Shown here: one piece after another, positions 33,705 to 42,631 of the stretch
How positions within the stretch are numbered: position 1 is the first letter of the stretch
How the letters are laid out: every line of letters starts with the position of its first letter
Assembly: GCA_910575545.1 (NCBI GenBank)
Contig: CAJTFH010000005.1
Span: forward strand, 99,132-163,131
DNA length: 64,000 bases
Reading direction: 5' to 3'
From: Bacteroidales bacterium
GTDB lineage: Bacteria; Bacteroidota; Bacteroidia; Bacteroidales; Muribaculaceae
Made by a program: the position numbers and the translations under genes
The notes under the pieces: model-generated
Seen by the model: only the letters and a program-made list of their open reading frames with translations
What the model was told of the DNA's origin: nothing
Database searches by the model: none

Positions 33705-34391
33705 TCAATAAGCCGGAAATTCAGGATTGTTGAAGTTATTCCGGCCAGGAAACCATACAAGGGTTATTTCAAGGGCTGTGGGTCCGAAGTATTTGAAGTA
33801 GCGGTGGCTGTCGCAGACGTATGTGCCGCATTCGGGATGGTATTTTATCTGATTCCCCGCCGAATAACCTGCGCGTAGGCTGAAGTCGAGATTTAAGCGG
33901 TTGTTGAGCTTCAGTGAGTAACCGTAGCTGAGGCCGATGCCGAATGTCATGTCGGGCGCCTGGTAGCCTGTGTTCCCGAATTCAAAATCGTAGTCGTGGA
34001 TAGAGCCGTAGATGCCGATATGGTGGCCTGTCAGGGCACGGGAGTTTGAAATTCGGCCGAACCAGTAACGGAATTCGAGTGAGCTTCCGCGTATGCGCCA
34101 ATAGAAGTTGTCGGCAGGGCGGCTCCACCAGGCATATATTCCTTGCGCCGACAGAGACCATCGCCTGGCCAGCGACAGCTCGATGCCGAAATCAGGTGTC
34201 AGCAACGCATCGTGGAGCAGGTTGGTCTTTACTGAGAATTTGAAGTTGCATTCCGTGCAGCTTGTCATTGAGCTTCCGTAGCTGTATGTCTCGCCATTGC
34301 CGTCGGCATGTGCTGGCGGATTTGCGCATATAGCGACTACGAGAGCTGCTAAAAGCGGGATTATATGATGATTGCAGCCGTTCTGTTTCAT
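33705..34391 (-). CDS. DUF3575 family outer-membrane protein
   Basis: 228 residues from the ATG at 34391 (MKQNGCNHHIIPLLAALVVA, a signal peptide). The open frame extends back to 34616, but that extension is basic, lacks a signal and overlaps the next gene. NFKFSVKTNLLHDALLTPDF and IELSLARRWSLSAQGIYAWW are classic DUF3575 features, and the rest alternates in a small beta-barrel pattern ending LEITLVWFPGRNN. DUF3575 genes routinely sit in fimbrillin operons; a role in fimbrial export or assembly is an inference. Confidence 0.88.
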   Translation of the reverse strand: MKQNGCNHHIIPLLAALVVAICANPPAHADGNGETYSYGSSMTSCTECNFKFSVKTNLLHDALLTPDFGIELSLARRWSLSAQGIYAWWSRPADNFYWRIRGSSLEFRYWFGRISNSRALTGHHIGIYGSIHDYDFEFGNTGYQAPDMTFGIGLSYGYSLKLNNRLNLDFSLRAGYSAGNQIKYHPECGTYVCDSHRYFKYFGPTALEITLVWFPGRNNFNNPEFPAY

Positions 34392-34395
34392 TATG

Positions 34396-34413
34396 ACAAT
34401 TGTGAACAATTGT
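34396..34413. promoter_or_regulatory. Tandem 8-bp palindromes upstream of the fimbrial cluster
   Basis: ACAATTGT occurs at 34396-34403 and again at 34406-34413, one helical turn apart and only 4 bases upstream of the DUF3575 ATG. This could be an operator overlapping the leader. Confidence 0.4.
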
Positions 34414-34459
34414 TTAGTATCAAAACGGCCTGGGGTGGTGAATGGTTTATCCCGGATTG

Positions 34460-35269
34460 CTAAATGATGGCGTCGAGCAGGGTGAAGGTGTATTGTCGCC
34501 CGGCATTGATGAGTGCGGGCACATGCGCATCGGAGTTTACGATTAATGGTGAGTTTGATTCGACGAGATGTCTGATATGGCGAGGAGAAGGGAAGAGCCG
34601 TCTGTGGGCGTCCCATGCCTTGGTGTTTAGCTCGATGGTTATATTCGCCGCTATGGCATGGTCTACGAGTTCATCGGCAAGTGTGCGGTACCATGGTGTG
34701 TCTTCTATCCCCGGGGCATATTGCGAGGCGTTGTGGCCGATTTTGTCGAGATGGCCTATTATGTCGAAGCCGCCGGCATCTATCATCCGGTGTGACTGGG
34801 CGTAGAAGGTTTCCACAACATAGTGTATGTCTTCGTGGAAATTTTGCTCCATTTTTCGCTTGAATGCGTCGAAATGCCCGTCGATATCTATATATTCCCC
34901 ATTCTGGGCCGGGATGAAATGAACCGAACCTATTGAGAAATCGAGCGGAAGGGTTTTGAAATATTGTGATGCCGGCCCCCATTCCGGACCGAGGTAGTCG
35001 ATTTCCATCCCAGCGTAGAATTTGCAGGCATGTCCGTGGGTCTGCTTTATCCTGTCAACTTCCGCGAGGTATCTGTCAACATTTTCGCGGGTCATGTTGC
35101 ATGGCGATTCGATGGTTATGGGTGAATGTGGGGTGAATCCGTAGTGTGTGAACCCCTGCCGCAGGGCTTCGCGCGCGAAGGCTTCCATCTGGGCGCGTCC
35201 GTCGCAGAATTCGGTGTGGGAGTGGAATGTGTAGAGTCTGTTTCCGTTTAGTTCTTTTATAAAGTCCAT
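34460..35269 (-). CDS. PHP-domain histidinol-phosphatase
   Basis: 269 residues, normal for HisK/HisJ-type enzymes. PHP metal ligands are visible: HSHTEFCDG (His16, His18, Asp23), the HYGFTPHSP segment, YAGMEIDYLGPE, FSIGSVHFI, GHLDKIGHN and a C-terminal NSDAHVPA. The family removes phosphate from L-histidinol phosphate in histidine synthesis, although other phospho-substrates are possible. No other his genes are in the window. It lies 39 bases downstream of cstA on the same strand. Confidence 0.9.
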   Translation of the reverse strand: MDFIKELNGNRLYTFHSHTEFCDGRAQMEAFAREALRQGFTHYGFTPHSPITIESPCNMTRENVDRYLAEVDRIKQTHGHACKFYAGMEIDYLGPEWGPASQYFKTLPLDFSIGSVHFIPAQNGEYIDIDGHFDAFKRKMEQNFHEDIHYVVETFYAQSHRMIDAGGFDIIGHLDKIGHNASQYAPGIEDTPWYRTLADELVDHAIAANITIELNTKAWDAHRRLFPSPRHIRHLVESNSPLIVNSDAHVPALINAGRQYTFTLLDAII

Positions 35270-35308
35270 GTTTCGGATTATAGGTTTTCTGAGCGGTTGT
35301 CTGGGAAA

Positions 35309-36772
35309 TTAGCCAATCTCTGACATTGGAGCAGGTACCGTCGGCATCGAGCGTCGGTATCGGGCGAAGAGCAGACCTAATAAGGCGGCTACGGCTATTC
35401 CGGTCACGACGGCAATATGGTAGCTTAGACCGAAGCCTTCGGGCGATGGTGCCACAAGGAGGTAGCTGACTGTTACAACGGTCATGAACATTGCCGGTAT
35501 GAGAGTTATGACGTATAGGCGGCGGTTGCGGGCGAGATAGACGGTGCAGGCCCATAGGGTGAAGACAGATAGTGCCTGGTTGCTCCATGCGAAATATCTC
35601 CACAGCACGTTGAAATCAATCATCATAACGGCGAAGGTGGCTGCGAAAATCGGGAGTGATATGGCTGCTCTCTGCCACAGTTTGTTCTGGGCGAAGCGGG
35701 TGAAGTCGGCCACTATCAGCCTGGCGCTGCGCAGGGCGGTGTCGCCGGTGGTTATAGGTGCGGCTATTACTCCGATTATCGCCAGTATTCCTCCTACGCG
35801 TCCGAGCCATGTGGTTGATATGTCGTGGATTAGAGAGGAGGGGCTGTGGCCCGGTTGTGCCATATAGGCGGCCAGGCCTTCATAGCTTCGGGTGAATGTT
35901 ATGGTGGCTGCTGCCCATATCAGGGCCACGATTCCTTCGGCTACCATTGCTCCGTAGAACACGGGGCGTGCGAGTTTTTCGTTTTTCATGCACCGCGCCA
36001 TCATTGGCGACTGTGTGGCATGGAATCCTGATATGGCTCCGCAGGCAATGGAGATGAAAAGCATAGGGAAGATGGGGTGTGTGGCACGGGTGCCCTCCGG
36101 GTATCTGTTTGCAAGGCCTCCGGCGAAAGGTTCAGGCATGGAGGCATCGCCCAGCAGCATCACCCATACAAGGGCGACCGCCATGAACAGCAGCACGGCG
36201 GCGAACAGGGGGTAGATGTTCCCTATCAGTTTGTCGATGGGGAACATTGTTGCCAGCAGGTAGTAGATGAATATCACTACCGCCCAGAAAGTGAGGTTGA
36301 GGCTTTCGGGGGTAAGCGATGCTATAAGACCTGAGGTGGTGACAACGAAGACCGCCCCGACAAGGATGAGCAGCACGACTGAAAACACGCGCATTACCTG
36401 TTTTATGCCGTTTCCAAGCTCGTTGCCTAAGATTTCGGGGAGTGATATGCCTCCGCAGCGGAGTGAAATCATGCCTGCGACATAGTCGTGGACGGCACCG
36501 GCGAAAATTGTGCCGAGCACAATCCAGAGGTATGCCGCCGGGCCGAACATCATTCCCATTATGGCGCCGAATATGGGGCCGAGTCCGGCGATGTTTAGGA
36601 ATTGGATAAGGAAAACTTTCCATGTTGGCATGGCCACGAAATCAACCCCGTCGGCTTTGGTGATTGCAGGGGTCGGGCGTCTGGCATCGATGCCGAACAC
36701 TTTTTCTGTGAAGAGCCCGTAGATGAAATATCCACCTACAAGCATGGCGAGTGCGGCGAGAAAGGAAATCAT
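35309..36772 (-). CDS. cstA: CstA-family peptide/pyruvate transporter
   Basis: 487 residues, a polytopic inner-membrane protein with about a dozen hydrophobic segments. GLGPIFGAIMGMMFGPAAYL and GAVHDYVAGMISLRCGG are the hallmark CstA N-domain motifs, followed by GFHATQSPMMARCMKN and ITTGDTALRSARLIVADF. It is shorter than E. coli CstA (701 residues), as usual in Bacteroidetes, because the C-terminal extension is missing. The family imports peptides or pyruvate under carbon limitation. Confidence 0.93.
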   Translation of the reverse strand: MISFLAALAMLVGGYFIYGLFTEKVFGIDARRPTPAITKADGVDFVAMPTWKVFLIQFLNIAGLGPIFGAIMGMMFGPAAYLWIVLGTIFAGAVHDYVAGMISLRCGGISLPEILGNELGNGIKQVMRVFSVVLLILVGAVFVVTTSGLIASLTPESLNLTFWAVVIFIYYLLATMFPIDKLIGNIYPLFAAVLLFMAVALVWVMLLGDASMPEPFAGGLANRYPEGTRATHPIFPMLFISIACGAISGFHATQSPMMARCMKNEKLARPVFYGAMVAEGIVALIWAAATITFTRSYEGLAAYMAQPGHSPSSLIHDISTTWLGRVGGILAIIGVIAAPITTGDTALRSARLIVADFTRFAQNKLWQRAAISLPIFAATFAVMMIDFNVLWRYFAWSNQALSVFTLWACTVYLARNRRLYVITLIPAMFMTVVTVSYLLVAPSPEGFGLSYHIAVVTGIAVAALLGLLFARYRRSMPTVPAPMSEIG

Positions 36773-36831
36773 GGTTAGATGCGAGATGTCTGGTGGTGGT
36801 TATGATTCGGTGTTATTGTTCCGAGCTTAAT

Positions 36832-38256
36832 TTATTGTTCGGCGCTGATGACGGTGTTGCGCAGTCCGGTAAGCATCCCTTTTGCTTCGGAGAGCTGTTT
36901 TTCGGCCTGGCGGATGAGTTCAGCGTTATCGTGGTTGCCACGGGAATATTCCGACCGCATTGCGGCGAGTTTGTTTTCAGCATCGGCCACCTGCTGCCGT
37001 GCGGTGAGGTATGACTGCATTGCCTGCCGTGCCTGAGGTTGGCGGAAATCGTCGAGGGTGGTGTAGATGCCTCTTCCCGGAATGAAGATTTCAAACTGTT
37101 TTTTGGGGATGTTGTGTCCGCCCGATTTCACTGCGGCTATGCGGCGGAGGATTTCATTCCGGTTTGTTGTCGGCTTCCAAGTGTCTTTAATGGAACTCAG
37201 ACGGGCCAGGCGTGAAATGTCGGGGTTGTCGGGGTCGACGTTCTTTCGCAGTTCCGAGGGGATGAAAACGTAGATGGTGACTTTGCCCGGAATGCGGTTG
37301 CGGTCAGTTGCCCACCATCCGACACCGGTCAGCTCGTCGATGGCGAACATATAGTCGTCGTAGGGTGAGTTATATGGCATACCGATGTTCTGAGGCTGGA
37401 GGAATCCGTCTTCGTTGCGGCGCGAGATGAATATGTCGAGGCCTCCGAGTGAGTTTTCCCCGTCGTTGGCGAAATAGAGTGTTATGCCGTCGGGCATCAG
37501 GAAAGGGTAGTTTGCGTCGCCCCCTTCGCCGAGGTCATCGCCGAGTGGGGCAGGCTTCTCCCAGTCGTCGCCGTAAAGGAGCGACGACGACATCAGTTTG
37601 AACACGCCCTCATTGTCGGGGGCTGCCCAGATCATCTGGCGTCCGCTTTCGGGTTCATAAACGATGGTCGGATGGGCTGCGCTGAAGTTTGCGGGTAGCA
37701 CATCAGGCGGGTTGATTGAACCGCTTTCGGCACTCAGGCGGAAATGGCTGAAGAAATCTTCGGAGTCGACAACGATCGAATCTATGACTTCAATCTGCTC
37801 AACCCGGTCGAGCATGTTCTCAGTGCGGTCGATGCGGTCTGGCAGGTCTCCCGATTCGTCGGTGGCGATTGTGCGCTTCCCTTTTTTGAGGGTTTTGCGG
37901 TAGTCTTCGAGGAGTTGGCGTGCTTCATCCACCCGGTAATTCAGGTTGGCAAGTTCGGCCAGTGAGAGTATGGCCTGGCGGCTGCCTTTCCGCCGGGCTT
38001 CGCTGTAGGCCTGGCGTGCATCGTCGTCGCGGCCTGTGCCGAGATAGAGGTCGCCCAACAGCTGTGGGATTTCTGCGTTTTTAGGCTCGTCGGCTTCGAT
38101 TTGCAGAAGCATGGTTATTGCGTCGGCGATGTTGCCGTCTTCAGCAAGTGTGCGGGCTTCGTCGAGAGATTGCGCCGGGGCTGATGAGGCGGTTAACAGG
38201 ATGCCTGCGGTCAGCGCCATGCGGCGGAGTTCTGATATGGTTTTATTGAGTTCCAT
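36832..38256 (-). CDS. TPR and PD40 beta-propeller periplasmic protein
   Basis: 474 residues with a signal peptide ending SSAPAQ. About 28-140 form TPR-like helices (IADAITMLLQIEADEPKNAE, GTGRDDDARQAYSEARRKG). Residues 185-345 carry PD40/WD40-like repeats (PDGITLYFANDGENSLGGLD, DIFISRRNEDG). The end (400-474) is a long charged coiled coil. The arrangement resembles the first part of T9SS protein PorE/SprE-type TPR-PD40 proteins, but the carboxypeptidase-like and OmpA domains are missing. A link to the many T9SS-tailed proteins here is speculative. Confidence 0.75.
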   Translation of the reverse strand: MELNKTISELRRMALTAGILLTASSAPAQSLDEARTLAEDGNIADAITMLLQIEADEPKNAEIPQLLGDLYLGTGRDDDARQAYSEARRKGSRQAILSLAELANLNYRVDEARQLLEDYRKTLKKGKRTIATDESGDLPDRIDRTENMLDRVEQIEVIDSIVVDSEDFFSHFRLSAESGSINPPDVLPANFSAAHPTIVYEPESGRQMIWAAPDNEGVFKLMSSSLLYGDDWEKPAPLGDDLGEGGDANYPFLMPDGITLYFANDGENSLGGLDIFISRRNEDGFLQPQNIGMPYNSPYDDYMFAIDELTGVGWWATDRNRIPGKVTIYVFIPSELRKNVDPDNPDISRLARLSSIKDTWKPTTNRNEILRRIAAVKSGGHNIPKKQFEIFIPGRGIYTTLDDFRQPQARQAMQSYLTARQQVADAENKLAAMRSEYSRGNHDNAELIRQAEKQLSEAKGMLTGLRNTVISAEQ

Positions 38257-38312
38257 ATTCGGAATCGTTTTAGCGGGTGTTTGGTATAGGTTTTTTAAGC
38301 TCTATCTTATTG

Positions 38313-39356
38313 TCAGATTTTCACTCCTTTCTGCCCGAGAGGATGAAGGATGTGCAGGGTCAGGTCGAGTAATAGGTCGAACGGTGCGAGTCGGGAGCCG
38401 TTGCCTTTCGATGCGGCATCGAACCGTCTGATCAGTGAGATTATTTCGATGGCTTCCCATGGGCCGTAGTGCTGCATGCCGGCTTTTATGTCTTTGAGCT
38501 GGTAGGGGGAACGGAATCCGAGTTCTGCCATAAGGCCGCGCTCGCTGCGGTCGGGGGCGTAGTAGGCTGTTAGCAGGTTGGCGAAGAAGTTGAACAGCAC
38601 AACCGCTATGACCTGCACGGGATTGTTTTTGGGGTTCGCCTTGAAATAAGAGAGTATGGTGAGGGCTTTTGCCTCGTTGCCGTTGGCTATGGCGGAGAGG
38701 AATTCAAAATTGTTGTAGTCTTTGGAGATTCCGATGTTGCGCTCCACGGCTTCGGGAGTCACCATCGCTCCTTTCCCCAGGGTTATGGTCAGTTTGCCGA
38801 CTTCGTTATAGATTCTCGACAGGTCGGTGCCTACGAAGTCGCAGAGCATGACGAGGGCTTTGGGGTCGACCGACAACCCTCGTTCTTTGATGAATTCCGA
38901 AACGGCGGTGGCTACACTCCGGTCGTTGAGCTTCTTCGACTCGAACACTATGCCGTTGCCGCCACGCATGGCTTTGAGAAAATCGGCTCCACGGGCTTGC
39001 TGGCCACGGCAGCAGATGCATAATACCGTGGTGGGTGCGGGTTGGGCGGCATATGACGCGAGAGCGTTGAGGAAATTCGCCCCTCCGTTCTGGGCTTCTT
39101 TCAGAATCACGACCTGGCGCTGGCCGAACATGGGATAGCGTTTGCAGGCGGTCACCGCATCGAGTGGCGACGACAGCTCGGGGGCGTAAAGCACTGTGAG
39201 GTCGAAATCCCGCTCTGCTTCCGGCACCATGGCTTCGAACTCTTTGGCCAGGGCGTCGATGTAGAAACCTTCCTCCCCATGTAGCAGGTAGACAGGGGCC
39301 GGACGCCCGGCCCGTATGTCGCGGCATATCGACAGGTATGTTGGAGTTTCGGCCAT
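38313..39356 (-). CDS. holA: DNA polymerase III subunit delta
   Basis: 347 residues, standard for the family. The N-terminus APVYLLHGEEGFYIDALAKE is the degenerate nucleotide-binding start of HolA, followed by AVTACKRYPMFGQRQVVILK, the lid region DLSRIYNEVGKLTITLG and a helical C-domain ending FDLLLDLTLHILHP. Delta opens the beta clamp in the clamp loader. Divergent from the gene at 39475 across 118 bases. Confidence 0.93.
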   Translation of the reverse strand: MAETPTYLSICRDIRAGRPAPVYLLHGEEGFYIDALAKEFEAMVPEAERDFDLTVLYAPELSSPLDAVTACKRYPMFGQRQVVILKEAQNGGANFLNALASYAAQPAPTTVLCICCRGQQARGADFLKAMRGGNGIVFESKKLNDRSVATAVSEFIKERGLSVDPKALVMLCDFVGTDLSRIYNEVGKLTITLGKGAMVTPEAVERNIGISKDYNNFEFLSAIANGNEAKALTILSYFKANPKNNPVQVIAVVLFNFFANLLTAYYAPDRSERGLMAELGFRSPYQLKDIKAGMQHYGPWEAIEIISLIRRFDAASKGNGSRLAPFDLLLDLTLHILHPLGQKGVKI

Positions 39357-39474
39357 AAATGAAAGTTTTTGTAAATTTACGCAGTTTTTTCCGAATAATG
39401 AAGCGCGTGTGGCGGTTAGTCAGGCGTGATGCCGGATTTTTAATTATTTTTCTGAAGGAGGGGCTTGATAGTGC

Positions 39475-39969
39475 ATGAATGAAGAGAATGAATTGTTTCC
39501 GAAGTTGAATCTGCCGCCGACGCGGTTGTCGATGAAATGCTGTGCCGACGGTGTTATGCGGGTGTATGACCCACTTAGGCGGAAGTATGTGGCTCTGACT
39601 CCGGAGGAATGGGTGCGTCAGCATTTTGTTGCCCATATGGTCGGGGCTTTGGGTTTCCCTGAGACGCTTTTGGCTAATGAGGTTGCCATAACGCTCAACG
39701 GCACGTCGCGCCGATGCGACACTGTTGTCTATTCCCGTCAGGGTTTGAAGCCGTTGGCCATTGTGGAATATAAAGCGCCGCATGTTGTCATAACCCAGAG
39801 GGTTTTCGACCAGATTTCACGCTATAATATGGTGCTCCGCGTGCCTTGGCTGTTTGTCAGCAACGGCCTGGGGCATTATTGCTGCCGGGTTGATTATGAT
39901 GCGGGCAGATGTGTGTTTCTCAAAGAGCTGCCTTGTTATGGGGAGATGGAGGGAAGTAGTAATTTTTAA
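39475..39969 (+). CDS. HSDR_N_2 PD-(D/E)XK domain protein
   Basis: 164 residues. The stretch RKYVALTPEEWVRQHFVAHM and the nuclease-like motif RCDTVVY (Asp82) ... LAIVEYK (Glu98, Lys100) match PF13588, the type I restriction R-subunit N-terminal-like domain. It stands alone without any restriction or modification partner. Stand-alone copies divergent from holA are common in Bacteroidetes, so it is more likely a conserved chromosomal gene than restriction cargo. A good ribosome site (GAAGGAGG) precedes the ATG. Confidence 0.88.
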   Translation: MNEENELFPKLNLPPTRLSMKCCADGVMRVYDPLRRKYVALTPEEWVRQHFVAHMVGALGFPETLLANEVAITLNGTSRRCDTVVYSRQGLKPLAIVEYKAPHVVITQRVFDQISRYNMVLRVPWLFVSNGLGHYCCRVDYDAGRCVFLKELPCYGEMEGSSNF

Positions 39970-39978
39970 GTCGTAAAT

Positions 39979-39999
39979 GAGAAGTAAGAAATAAGAAGT
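39979..39999 (+). repeat. Short dispersed repeat after a stop codon, copy 1
   Basis: GAAGTAAGAAATAAGAAGT recurs with one base change at 45077-45097, also just after a stop codon. Confidence 0.5.
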
Positions 40000-40034
40000 T
40001 GGTGGTGGTGGGATGGGGGCAGGAGGGGGAGAAT

Positions 40035-40064
40035 AAAAAAAGCTGCCCCAAGGCAGCTTTTTTT
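40035..40064. terminator. Bidirectional terminator between the HSDR_N_2 gene and ferredoxin
   Basis: AAAAAAAGCTGCC / GGCAGCTTTTTTT with loop CCAA: a symmetric A/T-flanked stem placed between convergent genes, effective in both directions. Confidence 0.92.
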
Positions 40065-40081
40065 ATGGGGTATCGCTCGGA

Positions 40082-40252
40082 TTATTCTCCGGGGATGATA
40101 GCCTCGCTGGGGCAAACTTCTGCGCATGTGCCGCATTCGATGCATGTATCGGGATCGATAACATAGATTTCACCTTCGCTGATTGCCTCTACCGGGCAGT
40201 TGGGAAGACATGTGCCGCAAGCAACACATTTGTCGGTAATAACGTAAGCCAT
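40082..40252 (-). CDS. 2[4Fe-4S] ferredoxin
   Basis: 56 residues on the minus strand from the ATG at 40252. Two cluster motifs are complete: CVACGTCLPNCP and CIECGTCAEVCP, both CxxCxxCxxxCP, the clostridial-type 8Fe-8S pattern. Size and spacing are typical. It carries electrons at low potential, for example for pyruvate:ferredoxin oxidoreductase. It has its own -7 box (40336-40343 minus) and a terminator, so it is monocistronic and probably strongly expressed. Confidence 0.96.
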   Translation of the reverse strand: MAYVITDKCVACGTCLPNCPVEAISEGEIYVIDPDTCIECGTCAEVCPSEAIIPGE

Positions 40253-40335
40253 AGTTGAATAAATATTAGTTAATTGAGTTTGAGTCTATTCTTGTGCCGT
40301 TTTTAGCGGCGTTGGCCGCCACGGCAATTGCGGTG

Positions 40336-40343
40336 CAAATGTA
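40336..40343 (-). promoter_or_regulatory. -7 box for ferredoxin
   Basis: Minus-strand TACATTTG, an exact TAnnTTTG match 83 bases before the ATG. Confidence 0.5.
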
Positions 40344-40424
40344 ATCAATTAGTTTTAAACCTCTATGTGGGAAAAGGCTTTTTAACATTATGCTTGTGCG
40401 TTGTTCCGGAGGGGTGAAAAAGGT

Positions 40425-40458
40425 GAAGGCCGTTAACCATTGCTGGTTAACGACCTTC
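40425..40458 (-). terminator. Terminator of tRNA-Ala
   Basis: Stem GAAGGCCGTTAACC / GGTTAACGACCTTC (one mismatch) with a 6-base loop; read on the minus strand it runs into ACCTTTTTC. Confidence 0.75.
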
Positions 40459-40477
40459 GGGTGGATGGTTGGGGGAG

Positions 40478-40551
40478 TGGAGTACAGCGGACTCGAACCG
40501 CTCACCTCGACACTGCCAGTGTCGCGCTCTAGCCAGATGAGCTAGTACCCC
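40478..40551 (-). tRNA. tRNA-Ala (anticodon GGC)
   Basis: 74 nt on the minus strand. Acceptor GGGGTAC/GTACTCC contains the G3:U70 wobble pair that identifies tRNA-Ala. The anticodon stem-loop CGACACTGGCAGTGTCG shows GGC, and the T loop has GGTTCGAGTCC. CCA is not encoded. Confidence 0.93.
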
Positions 40552-40592
40552 ATGGCGTTCCTGAGGCGAATGTCCTCTGCTGTTTTGCGTTG

Positions 40593-40600
40593 CAAAGGTA
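40593..40600 (-). promoter_or_regulatory. -7 box of tRNA-Ala
   Basis: Minus-strand TACCTTTG followed by CAA, identical to the tRNA-Met promoter box. Confidence 0.6.
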
Positions 40601-40772
40601 ACGCAAAGGTTTTGAACAGCCAAATTTCGGGGCTCTTTTTTTGAGAAAAAGTTCGCGGCGGCTTATGAGTGCAGGTTCGGCATGGTATGTGTCGGTGTGT
40701 ATAAGGGGGTGCGGCGAGATGGATTTTTGGATTTAAACATCTGCCAAAGTGTGAAAAGTGGGTGTAATTTAG

Positions 40773-40780
40773 TAACTTTG
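40773..40780 (+). promoter_or_regulatory. -7 box of lysS
   Basis: TAACTTTG, exact match, 58 bases before the lysS ATG. Confidence 0.6.
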
Positions 40781-40838
40781 CAGATGAACGCGTGTTTATA
40801 TCTAACACGTGCCGACAAAGTGTTGACAATCACAGACT

Positions 40839-42602
40839 ATGAATATACTCGAACTTAGTGAACAGGAAATAGTGCGCCGCCAGTCTCTTGAGCAGATGCG
40901 TGCGCTTGGTGTTGACCCATATCCCGCTGCGGAATATCCGGTGACAGGCCATACAGACGAAATCAAGGAGAATTTTGTAGACCTTCCGGTTGGTGCGGAT
41001 GGGAATCCGGTGGGCGAGCCGCGCCAGGTCAGTATTGCCGGCCGTGTTATGGGTCGCCGCATAATGGGGAAAGCCTCTTTTATGGAGCTTCAGGATTCGT
41101 GTGGCCGCATACAGGTCTATGTCAATCGCGACGAGCTTTGCCCGGGTGAGAACAAAGACCTCTATAACGTGGTGTTCAAGAAACTGCTCGACATAGGTGA
41201 TTTCGTTGGCGTTGAGGGTTATGTGTTCCGCACCCAGACCGGTGAAATCTCGGTTCATGCCCGCACGCTGACGGTTTTGAGCAAATCGCTTCGCCCGCTG
41301 CCGATAGTGAAGGTTAAAGACGGGGTTACGTATGACGCATTCGATGATCCGGAGCTCCGCTACCGCCGCCGTTATGTCGACCTTGTGGTCAACGACGGTG
41401 TGAAAGATATATTCATCAAGCGCACCAAGGTGTTTAACTCGATGCGCAATTATTTCAACGAGCACGGTTATATGGAGGTGGAGACCCCTATCCTCCAGTC
41501 GATTCCGGGAGGAGCGGCGGCCCGTCCGTTTATCACTCACCACAATGCTCTCGACATTCCGCTGTATCTGCGCATCGCCGACGAACTTTATCTGAAACGT
41601 CTGATTGTGGGCGGTTTCGAGGGGGTTTATGAGTTTTCGAAAAACTTCCGCAACGAGGGTATGGACCGCACCCATAACCCGGAGTTCACATGCATGGAAA
41701 TCTATGTGTCGTATAAAGACTACAACTGGATGATGGCTTTCACCGAGAAGATGCTTGAACGCATCTGCCTGGAGGTGAACGGCACCACGGAGGTGAAGGT
41801 CGGTGACAAGGAGATTTCGTTCAAGGCGCCGTTCCGCCGCGTTACCATGCGTGATGCGATTCTCGAACACACTGGCTATGACATTGAAGGGCGCAGCGAG
41901 GAGGAACTCCGCGAGGCAGCCAAGGGTATGGGCATAGAGGTTGACGAGACCATGGGCAAAGGTAAACTCATCGACGAGATTTTCGGAGAGAAGTGTGAAG
42001 GCACATACATCCAGCCCACTTTCATCATAGATTACCCGATAGAGATGTCGCCCCTGACCAAGCGTCACCGCAACAATCCTGAACTGACCGAGCGTTTCGA
42101 GTTGATGGTCAACGGTAAGGAGCTTGCCAACGCATATTCTGAGCTTAACGACCCGATTGACCAGTATGGGCGTTTCGTTGAACAGATGCGCCTGTCGGAG
42201 AAAGGCGATGACGAGGCTATGATTATCGACCACGATTTTATCCGCGCCCTTGAGTACGGTATGCCGCCGACCTCGGGTATGGGTATCGGCATGGACCGTC
42301 TGGTTATGCTTATGACCGGGCAGACCACCATCCAGGAGGTGTTGCTGTTTCCGCAGATGCGTCCTGAAAAGGTCGCCCGCCGCGACAAGGAGGAGGCCTA
42401 CACGGCCATAGGTGTTCCCGCCGAATGGGTCGCTCCTTTGCAGAAGGCCGGGATATTGACCGTTGAGGCTCTTTCGGGGGCGGTTGCCGGAAAGCTGCAC
42501 CAGGAGCTTTGCGGCATCAACAAGAAGTTTAAATTAGGGCTTAAGAATCCGACCATCGACGAAGTGCAGGCCTGGATCGGAGAGCAACCGGCGGCAGAAT
42601 AA
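40839..42602 (+). CDS. lysS: Lysyl-tRNA synthetase, class II
   Basis: 587 residues. OB-fold anticodon-binding domain (about 65-150, [20 protein letters not shown]) followed by the class II core: [12 protein letters not shown], motif 2 [20 protein letters not shown], and motif 3 [19 protein letters not shown] (about 478-496). The C-terminal extension of about 75 residues after motif 3 ([19 protein letters not shown], an HhH-like helical segment) is seen in Bacteroidetes LysS. Followed 29 bases later by gpsA. Confidence 0.97.
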   Translation: MNILELSEQEIVRRQSLEQMRALGVDPYPAAEYPVTGHTDEIKENFVDLPVGADGNPVGEPRQVSIAGRVMGRRIMGKASFMELQDSCGRIQVYVNRDELCPGENKDLYNVVFKKLLDIGDFVGVEGYVFRTQTGEISVHARTLTVLSKSLRPLPIVKVKDGVTYDAFDDPELRYRRRYVDLVVNDGVKDIFIKRTKVFNSMRNYFNEHGYMEVETPILQSIPGGAAARPFITHHNALDIPLYLRIADELYLKRLIVGGFEGVYEFSKNFRNEGMDRTHNPEFTCMEIYVSYKDYNWMMAFTEKMLERICLEVNGTTEVKVGDKEISFKAPFRRVTMRDAILEHTGYDIEGRSEEELREAAKGMGIEVDETMGKGKLIDEIFGEKCEGTYIQPTFIIDYPIEMSPLTKRHRNNPELTERFELMVNGKELANAYSELNDPIDQYGRFVEQMRLSEKGDDEAMIIDHDFIRALEYGMPPTSGMGIGMDRLVMLMTGQTTIQEVLLFPQMRPEKVARRDKEEAYTAIGVPAEWVAPLQKAGILTVEALSGAVAGKLHQELCGINKKFKLGLKNPTIDEVQAWIGEQPAAE

Positions 42603-42631
42603 ACAGACAGAAACCCAACCACCAAATAATC

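Noticed and set aside
34392..34616. N-terminal extension of the DUF3575 frame
   Set aside because: It is basic and non-homologous in character, overlaps the PHP phosphatase gene, and lies before a proper signal peptide at 34391.
39475..39969. Part of a type I restriction system
   Set aside because: Only the small PD-(D/E)XK domain is present, with no methylase, specificity or motor subunits nearby.
40830..42500. A 556-codon minus-strand frame opposite lysS
   Set aside because: lysS on the plus strand has all class II synthetase motifs; the antisense frame is a codon-bias shadow with no recognisable domain.
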